Positions 8,235 through 15,688 of a stretch of 64,000 bases of DNA are shown here, piece after piece. Numbering within the stretch: position 1 is the first letter of the stretch; every line of letters starts with the position of its first letter. The DNA comes from CAIWAH01 sp964602595 (GTDB taxonomy: Bacteria > Verrucomicrobiota > Verrucomicrobiia > Limisphaerales > UBA9464). The DNA is taken from the NCBI GenBank assembly GCA_964602595.1, contig CAZRRO010000018.1, positions 62,001 to 126,000 on the forward strand, written 5' to 3'. The notes beneath the pieces were generated by a model. The model worked only from the letters and a program-made list of their open reading frames with translations, ran no database searches and was not told the DNA's origin. The position numbers and the translations under genes were made by a program.

Positions 8235-8948
8235 TCATATCTCGCGGCAGGCTTCGGCGTTCAGTTGGTAGCCGACGCCGCGGACGCTGCGGATGACGGT
8301 CGGCGTTTCGGGGTCCGTCTCCACGAGGCGGCGGAGTTTCAGGATGAAATTGTCCACCGTGCGCGGCGTCGGGTAGTCGTCGCGCGACCACACTTCGTCG
8401 AGAATCTGGTCACGGCTGACCACAGAACCGCGGTTTTCGACGAGCAGTTTGAGCAACGCGGTCTCGCGCTGGCTGAGCGTGGTCGTTACGCCGTCCACTT
8501 CGGCGGAGAAGGCGGGAAAATTCACCCGCGCTCGGCCCACGTGCATCCGGTTCAACCCGGTGCCGCAGAAGCGCGCGCGGCGCAGTCCGTTTTCAATGCG
8601 CAGGACGAGCTCCTGATAGTTGAAGGGCTTCACCACGTAGTCCTCCGCGCCGAGTTCGAGGCCAAGGATTCGGTGCTGCGGATCGCCCATCGCGGTGAGG
8701 AAGATGATCGCCATTCCGACCGCCTGCTTGCGGATGGTCTCGGCGAGCAGAAACCCGGAGCCGTCGGGCAAGCCGACGTCTAGGAGCGCGAGGTCGAACG
8801 GGTGCCGGGCGAGCTCCGCCTGGGCGGCGGCGACCGTGCGGGCCCAGGTGACCTCGAAGCCGGAACGGGTGAGCCGTTCTACCAGCGTGGCGCCGAGCGT
8901 GGGCTCGTCCTCGACGACAAGCAGGCGGGCTGAGGGGCGGTCAGCCAT
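8235..8948 (-). CDS. OmpR/PhoB-family response regulator
   Basis: A 237-residue transcription regulator. Residues 7-120 are a receiver domain with the acidic pair E13/D14, phospho-acceptor D57 (LALLDVGLPDGSG) and the conserved KPF lysine near 106. Residues about 140-230 are a winged-helix DNA-binding domain (LSQRETALLKLL, then the end VIRSVRGVGYQL). The ATG at 8948 overlaps the end of the kinase gene by 8 bases, so the pair is translated together and is very likely cognate. Position between hemA and hemE suggests it controls heme synthesis; that is inference. OmpR-type regulators usually bind direct repeats near one helical turn apart, as seen at 11072-11091. Confidence 0.93.
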   Translation of the reverse strand: MADRPSARLLVVEDEPTLGATLVERLTRSGFEVTWARTVAAAQAELARHPFDLALLDVGLPDGSGFLLAETIRKQAVGMAIIFLTAMGDPQHRILGLELGAEDYVVKPFNYQELVLRIENGLRRARFCGTGLNRMHVGRARVNFPAFSAEVDGVTTTLSQRETALLKLLVENRGSVVSRDQILDEVWSRDDYPTPRTVDNFILKLRRLVETDPETPTVIRSVRGVGYQLNAEACREI

Positions 8949-9918
8949 CGGACACCTCCGTGCGGAAATGGAGTTCGACGCGGAAGCCGCGGGGATTTGC
9001 GCCGCCCTCAGCAGCATGGAACTCGGCCCGACCGCCCATCCGCTGCATGAGCGAACGGACCAGATACAGGCCAACACCGGCGCCCTTGGAGGCGGGACCC
9101 TTCTCGAAAAGCTGGCCGAGTCGTCGCGGCAGGCCGGCGGCGGGTTCGCCGTCGTCGGTGACCGAGAGGGTGACGCGATCCGGCATCACGGTGTTGGCGA
9201 GGGTGATCGTCACGCGTTCCCGCTGGCAGTGGCGGACGGAGTTCTCAATCAAGTTACGGAGAATGATCTGCACCGCCGCGGGATCGGCGAGGATCGCGGC
9301 CCCGGCAACGCGGTTGTCCACGACCACGGCGGGCGCCAACGGGGCGCGCCATTGGCGGAGGAACTGGCTGACCACGCGGGCCAGATCCAGCGGCTGCGTC
9401 GGCACGGGACCGGCACCCTCAACGCGGGCCAGTTCGAGGGCGCGCTCAACCTGCGATTCGAGCCGGGTCGTGTCGTCGAGCAGCCGCTCGACCAAGGCGC
9501 GGGAGGGCGACTCGGCGGCGGTCAGTTCCGCGAGCGATTCGGCCTCCAGGCGGATTCCGGTGAGCGGGGTGCGGAGCTCGTGGGTGACCGACGCAAAGAA
9601 TCCATGCAACGAACGAGCCCGACGCGAATCGCGCCAGTAGAGCCAGCCGAGCAGCAGCAGGCTGACCGCGAGTGCGCCGAAGAACGTGGCGCCTTCCCAG
9701 TGCAGCATGCGTTGGGTCTTGGCCCATTGCTGGCTGGCTTCGAGCGAGGTCAGGCCAGCCTGTTTTTCCAGCTCGGCAATCCGACCGGCCTGCTGGTTCA
9801 TGTGGAAGACCCACCAGCCACCGAGGGCGAACAGCAACGTCAGCCACGCGAAGCTGAGCGCGACGAGCGTGCGGACGCGGGCGGGCGGGCGGGAATTGAG
9901 CTGGCCCGTGGGATTCAT
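8941..9918 (-). CDS. membrane sensor histidine kinase of the heme cluster
   Basis: A 325-residue kinase from the ATG at 9918. Membrane helix 1 spans about residues 18-38 and helix 2 about 78-95. Only about 38 residues lie between them, too few for a folded periplasmic sensor domain, so the signal may be sensed in or near the membrane. The dimerisation/phospho-acceptor helix has H113 in SVTHELRTPLTG. The ATPase domain shows NLIENSVRHCQ (N box), a DDGEPAAG-type G1 region and GAGVGLYLVRSL (G2). The 3' end overlaps the regulator. An upstream ATG at 10032 overlaps the hemA stop as ATGA and would add 38 residues; the true start is unresolved. Confidence 0.9.
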   Translation of the reverse strand: MNPTGQLNSRPPARVRTLVALSFAWLTLLFALGGWWVFHMNQQAGRIAELEKQAGLTSLEASQQWAKTQRMLHWEGATFFGALAVSLLLLGWLYWRDSRRARSLHGFFASVTHELRTPLTGIRLEAESLAELTAAESPSRALVERLLDDTTRLESQVERALELARVEGAGPVPTQPLDLARVVSQFLRQWRAPLAPAVVVDNRVAGAAILADPAAVQIILRNLIENSVRHCQRERVTITLANTVMPDRVTLSVTDDGEPAAGLPRRLGQLFEKGPASKGAGVGLYLVRSLMQRMGGRAEFHAAEGGANPRGFRVELHFRTEVSDG

Positions 9919-10028
9919 GCGGCCGGCATCGTGGCCACCCCGCCCCGGCGGCGTCGAACCGGATCCGAATCCCGGCCGGACTGCCGTTGCCCCGGGCGGA
10001 GCGGTGGTCGCGGAGAGGCAGGCCGGGT

Positions 10029-11039
10029 TCATGCGGCCAATGGCACCGAGGGTGAGCGCATTGCCGGGCGGGTGCCGCCCAATTGGAACGCGGTGAACGG
10101 GAAGAACTGCGGCAGGTCTTCCCAGCCATGCGGATGGCTGAGCGAACTGCCCAAGTTCCGGTGCCGTGCCCGCTCGGCGCATGCCAGCGCCGCCAGCGCC
10201 AACTGGCGGTCGCGATGCGCATCGGCGCGATGCTGCAGGGCAAACAGGTCGTCCAGGCAGCGGAATTGCGGCAGCGAGTTCCACGCCCCTGCCTGGGTGC
10301 GCGAGCCGCCCAAATGGACGATCACGGCTGCGGAACGCGCCCATCCGAGGCGGCACCAGTCGTCCGCCGGCGAAAACGGAACGCAGAGCACGATGGCCCG
10401 GGCTTGGCGCCAGGCGTTCTCTGCCGCCCCGGCCGCGAGCACCTCGACCGACGCACCGGGGTGCGCACGAAGGCGGGAGGCCAAATCCTCGGCCCGGGCG
10501 ATAGTGCGATTGAGCAACTGCAGGGGGCCGGCTCGCAGCCAAGGACACACCGTCTCCGCCATGTCGCCGGCACCCACCACCAGCGTCGCGCCGGCCGGCG
10601 ATGCACCCGCCAGCCGCAGCAGCTGGCGCACGCCGCGGCCGTAGGAGGCGCCGCCGACTTCCGACAGGTGGCTGGCCCGGATTTCCTTGGCGTCGGCAAA
10701 GAGCCATTGGAGCCACGGCGCCTGGGGAGCCCCGCCACTCCAGGCGGCCTTGAGCTGCCCCAAGATATTGGTTTCACCCGCCAGTTGGCTGGCGAGCCCG
10801 GTGGCGACCTCGAGCAGAAACTCGTAGGCTTCACAGTCCTGGAACACCTCCATCCCAGCCGGTAGCTTCGCCGACGACTGGGCGCCCGTTCCCTGGGTCA
10901 CCGCCAGCCAGCGTTGACAGGTATCGAGCCGCCAAACCGGGGCCGCGGCAGGGATTCCCGCGGCCTGTTCCCAACCCTCGGCCGGGGCCCGGAGGCCGCC
11001 CGCCTTGGCGACGTGGAAAACAGTAAGTCCGCGAATCAT
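10029..11039 (-). CDS. hemA: glutamyl-tRNA reductase, short divergent form
   Basis: Reduces glutamyl-tRNA to glutamate-1-semialdehyde with NADPH, the first committed step of C5-route tetrapyrrole synthesis. The catalytic Cys is C41 in RLDTCQRWLAV (family pattern S/T-x-C-N-R). GETNILGQLKAAW near residue 90 matches the conserved GE-x-x-ILGQ-x-K block. The nucleotide-binding domain starts at ATLVVGAGDMAETV and has LLNRTIARAEDLA. The protein has 336 residues against about 420 in typical HemA. The usual DIAVPR stretch is replaced by VHLGGSR, and the C-terminal dimerisation helices are cut to a stub ending PSVPLAA. The remaining motifs suggest an active but diverged enzyme. First gene of the heme cluster. 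Confidence 0.83.
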   Translation of the reverse strand: MIRGLTVFHVAKAGGLRAPAEGWEQAAGIPAAAPVWRLDTCQRWLAVTQGTGAQSSAKLPAGMEVFQDCEAYEFLLEVATGLASQLAGETNILGQLKAAWSGGAPQAPWLQWLFADAKEIRASHLSEVGGASYGRGVRQLLRLAGASPAGATLVVGAGDMAETVCPWLRAGPLQLLNRTIARAEDLASRLRAHPGASVEVLAAGAAENAWRQARAIVLCVPFSPADDWCRLGWARSAAVIVHLGGSRTQAGAWNSLPQFRCLDDLFALQHRADAHRDRQLALAALACAERARHRNLGSSLSHPHGWEDLPQFFPFTAFQLGGTRPAMRSPSVPLAA

Positions 11040-11071
11040 GACGGCCTGAGCCTGCCGCGGACGGCGGCGGC

Positions 11072-11091
11072 AAGTGTCACGGAAGTGTCAC
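11072..11091. promoter_or_regulatory. candidate OmpR-type direct-repeat operator upstream of hemA
   Basis: Two perfect copies of AAGTGTCAC at 11072-11080 and 11083-11091, 11 bases apart (one helical turn), 33-52 bases upstream of the hemA ATG. On the hemA strand they read GTGACACTT. Tandem repeats at this spacing are the usual binding pattern of OmpR-family dimers, and an OmpR-family regulator is encoded in the same cluster. Binding is inferred, not shown. Confidence 0.45.
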
Positions 11092-11299
11092 CGCCGGCCA
11101 CTTTGCGCCCAGAGCCTCCCAGGGCAACCGAGGGAGAGCATTGTGGAATTGAAACGTAGTCGCCCGTCGACGTCGGCTGGCAGTTTCCGCAGGCACTTCC
11201 CCGGGAAACGGCCGCGTTCACGGGCGGGAGGCGGCTCCACGGGTCCGGCGGTGCCACGAAACTATTCCACCAACGCGCAGCCCTAGCCCATTTCGCACC

Positions 11300-14200
11300 A
11301 TGGCCAAATTGACCGGTAAAGGATCTCCGAAAAACCCCGCGGAAACGCCGCCGCGAGCGAATGCAGCGCCCGGCCGAGACGAGTTCCCGGACGACGCCGA
11401 GTCGGCTGGAACGGCAATTGAGACGCCCAGCTTCATCGTGGGCATCGGCGCGTCGGCCGGTGGTTTGGAGGCCTTGGAACGCTTTCTCAAGGCGATGCCG
11501 GACGATTCGGGGATGGCGTTCGTTATCATCCAACACCTGTCGCCGGACTTTAAGAGCCTGATGCACGAACTGCTGGCCCGGCACACCCGGATGACCATCG
11601 TCCCAGTGATGGCGACGACGCGCATCCGGGCGAACACGATCTACCTGCTGCCGCCGCGGAAGGAGATGGTGATGTCGGGCGGCAAGCTGTTCGTCCACGA
11701 ACGTCCCACCGACCAGCCGTTGATCATGCCGATCAACGTGTTCTTCCGCTCCCTGGCCCGAGAGGCGCGCGACAAATCCATCGCGATCATCCTTTCGGGC
11801 ACCGGCACCGACGGCACGTCGGGACTCATGGATGTCCACGACCTGAGCGGCCTGATCCTCGTCCAGAGCGAGGAGTCCGCGAAGTTCGACGGCATGCCCC
11901 GGAGCGCGATCGACACCGGGTTGGCGGACCTGATCCTCGCGCCGGAGGAGATGCCCAACGCTCTCCTCGCCTACGCGGCGAACCCCGCCGCGCCGCTGGC
12001 CGGCTCGAAGTTCGCCAAGGTCAGCTCGGAAACCCTCGCTGGCCTGCCGGCGGTCCTGGAGAAGCTCCGCGAAGTCTATGGAATCGACTTCAATTTCTAC
12101 AAGCCGGCCACGATTTCGCGGCGGATTGACCGGCGGATTTCCCTGCTCAACTGCCCCACCTTCGGCGAATACAGCCAGCGGGTCGTCAATGATCCGGGCG
12201 AACTGGACGCCCTCTACAAGGACCTGCTGATCGGGGTGACCCGGTTCTTCCGCGATCCGGAGGCGTTCGCCTTGCTGGAGGAGAAGATCATTCCCCAGAT
12301 CGTCGAGCAGACGGCCAAGGAGGATGACATCCGCGTGTGGGTGGCCGGCTGCGCCACCGGCGAGGAGGCCTACTCGCTGGCCATCCTGTTCGTCGAGTGC
12401 CTCGAACGGGCGGGCAAGCGGATGACGGTCCGGATCTTCGCCTCGGACGCACACCGTGACTCCCTCCAGTTTGCGTCCGAAGGGCTCTATTTCGAGTCCA
12501 CGATGGAGGACGTGTCACCGTCCCGCCGGGAACGTTTCTTCACCCGGGAAGGCAAACGGTATCGGGTCGTGCCCGCGCTCCGGAAGATGCTGATCCTGTC
12601 CCCGCAGAACCTCATCAAGGACCCGCCGTTCACCAAGATGGACCTCGTGAGCTGCCGGAACCTGCTGATCTACTTCCAGCCGGTCGCGCAGACCAAGGCC
12701 CTGGCCAGCTTCCACTTCGCGCTCAAGATGAAGGGCACGTTGCTGCTCGGCCCGAGCGAGAGCCCCGGCGAACTGGACGGCGAATTCGAAACCATCGACC
12801 GCCAGTGGAAGCTTTACCGGAAGATGCGGGATTCCCGCCTCCCGCTGGACATCCGGATGAACCTCGTGCCGGCGTTGGGCCGGGCCATGGCGCGGCCGGC
12901 CGTCCCGGGTGACCTGCGGCTCGCCCGCGCGTATGACGCACTGCTGGCCGGTTACGTGCCCACCGGGGTGCTGATCAACGACCGCCGGGAAGTCCTCCAC
13001 GTCTTCAACGACGCCGACCGGTTCCTGCGCCCGCCGACCGGCCGGATGAACAACGACCTCATCAGCATGGTCCGGGGCGACCTCCGGATCGCCCTCTCGT
13101 CGGCGGTGCAGACCGCGCTGAAGAAGCTGGAAAAGGTGACCTTCAAGGGCATCCGCATCCGCGGCCGCGGCGACGACCGGGACACACTTCTCAGCATTGT
13201 GGCGGACCCCATTCCCGACAAGGCGACCAACATGACTTACGTGTTCGTCCTCTTCCGGGAAGAACAGGAGGTGCGCCCGATCGCCCCGCAGTCCGGGGAG
13301 GAGTTCCACGCCGGCGAGGCCTCACAGGAGCGCATCGTCCAGCTCGAGCAGGAGCTGCTCCAGACCAAGGAATCGCTCCAGACCACCGTTGAGGAACTCG
13401 AGACCAGCAACGAGGAATTGCAGGCGAGCAACGAGGAGCTGCTCGCCGCCAACGAGGAGCTCCAGAGCACCAACGAGGAGCTGCACTCCGTCAACGAGGA
13501 GCTCTACAGCGTCAATGCCGAGCACGAGCTCAAGATCAAGGAACTGATCGAGACGACCAACGACCTGAACAACCTCATGCGGTCCACGGAGATCGGGACC
13601 ATCTTCCTCGACCGCTCCCACTGCATCCGCCTGTTTACCCCCGCTGCGGCGGACATCTTCAACCTGCTGCCCCAGGACGTCGGCCGCGACATCAAGCACA
13701 TCACCTACCGGGTCAAGGACGACGACATCGTCGAACAGATCGACGAGGTCTTCCGCTCGCTGAAGACCGTCGAGAAGAAGGTGACCGCAACCAATGGCCG
13801 GGACTACCTGCGGCGGCTGATGCCCTACCACGACGAGGGCAAACAGGTGTCGGGCTTGGTGATGACCTTCGTGGATGTCTCGGACCTGTCGCGCGCGGAG
13901 TCGGCCCTGCGGGAATCCAACCTGAACCTCCACAACACGGTGCAGGAACTGCGCGACAGCGAGGAAGTCCTCCGGGTGCTCGTGGAAGGGGCGCCCCAGT
14001 CGATCATCATGACCGACGCCCAGGGCCTGGTCACCTTGCTCAATTCGCAGACCGAGCGGCTGTTCGGTTACACCCGCCACGAATTGCTCGGCCAGCCCAT
14101 TGAGCTGCTGGTGCCCAAACGGTATCGGGCCAATCACCCGGCCATGCGGAACGGCTTCATGCAATCACCCACCGCGCGGCCCATCGGCGTAGGCCGGGAC

Positions 14201-15352
14201 CTGCATGGACTCAGGAAGGACGGCACCGAGGTCCCCGTGGAGATCGGGCTGAGCCCGCTCCGGATCAAGGGCAAGATGTTCGTCCTCAGCACGATCATCG
14301 ACGTGCGGGGCCGCAAGGAGGCGGAGAACGCCCTGCGGGCCAGCGAGTCGCGCTTCCGGTCCGTCGCCGAAACCCTGCCCCAGTTGGTCTGGACCTGCCC
14401 GCCGGACGGCCAGTGCGACTACGCGGGGCCCCAATGGCTCGCCTACACCGGCGTCGAGGAGACGGCCCAGCTTGGCTTGGGCTGGCTCAATTTGGTCCAC
14501 GGGGACGACCGCGCCGCGGCCCGCGAACGCTGGCTGCAGTCGGTCGCGACCGGCCAGCCGCTGGACGTCGAGTTTCGCCTGCGCCGCCGCGACGGCATTT
14601 ACCGCTGGTTCAAGTCCCGGTCCGCCCCGCTCTACGGCGAGGACGGGCATATCTCCAAATGGTTCGGCACCAACACGGACATCGACAGCCTCCGGCAGGC
14701 CGAAGCCCAAGCCTCGGCTTCGTTGCAGGAAAAGGAGACCCTGCTGAAGGAAATCCACCACCGGGTGAAGAACAACATGCAGCTCATCTCGAGCCTGCTG
14801 CAGCTCCAGAGCGACTACATCACGAACCCCGAGGCGCTCTCCGTTTTCCGTGAGGGGCAGAACCGGGTCCGCTCGATGGCACTCATCCACGAGAAACTCT
14901 ACCGCGCCTCCAGCCTCGCCCAGATCGACTTCGCCGAATACGTCCAGAGCCTGGTCAACATGCTCATGCCCACCTACGCGGTCCGGCCGGAACTCGTGAG
15001 GGTCCGGGTCCGAGCCCAGGTCGTCGAACTCGCCGTGGACACGGCCATCCCGCTCGCCCTCATCCTGAACGAGCTGATCTCGAACTGCCTGAAACATGCG
15101 TTCCCCAAGGATCGCCCAGGCACGCTCGACATCGAATTGTCGGGCTGCGCGGACACCGAGGTCATCCTTTCGGTCCGGGACGACGGCATCGGATTCCCGG
15201 CCGGCTTCGCCTGGGAACAGTGCCCTTCGCTCGGCCTCCATCTGGTGAAGATCCTGACCCACCAGATCGAGGGCCGGATGGAAGTGGAATCCAAAGACGG
15301 CCTCGAGTTCCGCCTCAAGTTCCGCGAGACCAAGCGCCGGCGGGTCGGCTGA
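11300..15352 (+). CDS. CheB-CheR-PAS-HisKA_2 hybrid sensor kinase
   Basis: A 1350-residue cytoplasmic signalling protein. Residues about 45-225 are a CheB-type methylesterase with Ser52 in GIGASAGG, a His in QHLSPDF and an Asp in SGTGTDGT. Residues 240-500 are a CheR-type methyltransferase (ISRRIDRRI, the SAM-binding AGCATGEEAYSLA near 349). Residues about 676-757 form a long coiled coil of repeating EELxxxNEEL units. Three PAS domains follow (about 760-863, 893-1003, 1013-1133). The output is a HisKA_2 helix (EIHHRVKNNMQLISSL, His near 1152) and an ATPase domain. Hybrids of this type are known in many phyla; targets are unknown. There are no chemoreceptor genes nearby. Its promoter would lie in the 260-base divergent gap with hemA. 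Confidence 0.92.
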   Translation: MAKLTGKGSPKNPAETPPRANAAPGRDEFPDDAESAGTAIETPSFIVGIGASAGGLEALERFLKAMPDDSGMAFVIIQHLSPDFKSLMHELLARHTRMTIVPVMATTRIRANTIYLLPPRKEMVMSGGKLFVHERPTDQPLIMPINVFFRSLAREARDKSIAIILSGTGTDGTSGLMDVHDLSGLILVQSEESAKFDGMPRSAIDTGLADLILAPEEMPNALLAYAANPAAPLAGSKFAKVSSETLAGLPAVLEKLREVYGIDFNFYKPATISRRIDRRISLLNCPTFGEYSQRVVNDPGELDALYKDLLIGVTRFFRDPEAFALLEEKIIPQIVEQTAKEDDIRVWVAGCATGEEAYSLAILFVECLERAGKRMTVRIFASDAHRDSLQFASEGLYFESTMEDVSPSRRERFFTREGKRYRVVPALRKMLILSPQNLIKDPPFTKMDLVSCRNLLIYFQPVAQTKALASFHFALKMKGTLLLGPSESPGELDGEFETIDRQWKLYRKMRDSRLPLDIRMNLVPALGRAMARPAVPGDLRLARAYDALLAGYVPTGVLINDRREVLHVFNDADRFLRPPTGRMNNDLISMVRGDLRIALSSAVQTALKKLEKVTFKGIRIRGRGDDRDTLLSIVADPIPDKATNMTYVFVLFREEQEVRPIAPQSGEEFHAGEASQERIVQLEQELLQTKESLQTTVEELETSNEELQASNEELLAANEELQSTNEELHSVNEELYSVNAEHELKIKELIETTNDLNNLMRSTEIGTIFLDRSHCIRLFTPAAADIFNLLPQDVGRDIKHITYRVKDDDIVEQIDEVFRSLKTVEKKVTATNGRDYLRRLMPYHDEGKQVSGLVMTFVDVSDLSRAESALRESNLNLHNTVQELRDSEEVLRVLVEGAPQSIIMTDAQGLVTLLNSQTERLFGYTRHELLGQPIELLVPKRYRANHPAMRNGFMQSPTARPIGVGRDLHGLRKDGTEVPVEIGLSPLRIKGKMFVLSTIIDVRGRKEAENALRASESRFRSVAETLPQLVWTCPPDGQCDYAGPQWLAYTGVEETAQLGLGWLNLVHGDDRAAARERWLQSVATGQPLDVEFRLRRRDGIYRWFKSRSAPLYGEDGHISKWFGTNTDIDSLRQAEAQASASLQEKETLLKEIHHRVKNNMQLISSLLQLQSDYITNPEALSVFREGQNRVRSMALIHEKLYRASSLAQIDFAEYVQSLVNMLMPTYAVRPELVRVRVRAQVVELAVDTAIPLALILNELISNCLKHAFPKDRPGTLDIELSGCADTEVILSVRDDGIGFPAGFAWEQCPSLGLHLVKILTHQIEGRMEVESKDGLEFRLKFRETKRRRVG

Positions 15353-15688
15353 CTATCGGACCGTCCACCGGGCTCGCCGCATCGGTCCCGGAAGGGGCGT
15401 CCTTGTTCCGACAGAATGACTGGGACAGCCCGCGTTTGGGATGCGATTCCCCCGCCCGTCCGCCGCGCACCAAGGTCGGCAAAAGCCAAGGTTCGGCTTG
15501 CCCGCGTTTGGCCGCTTGCGATAGGCCATAACATGTCGGTTGGAAACTGCCCGTGGGGTTGAAACTTCGACAACCGACACCACCTTAAGCCTAATCGTTA
15601 CCCAGTTCACGGTCCGTCAACCTGCCGTCCCGGGATGGGCGGCTGAACGAAGGAACGGGAGCACAATCCGGAAGGATGCATTCGGCCC
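15353..15688. other. 336-base gap between two signalling genes
   Basis: No gene is supported here. The half nearest the downstream gene is relatively AT-rich (around 15530-15610) and is the likely promoter region. No clear -35/-10 pair, terminator or repeat could be named. A GGAAGG at 15670-15675 could act as a distant ribosome binding site for the gene starting at 15689. Confidence 0.4.

Noticed and set aside
9919..10716. Longer kinase with 266 additional N-terminal residues
   Set aside because: It overlaps hemA in another frame. The kinase begins at 9918, or at most at 10032.
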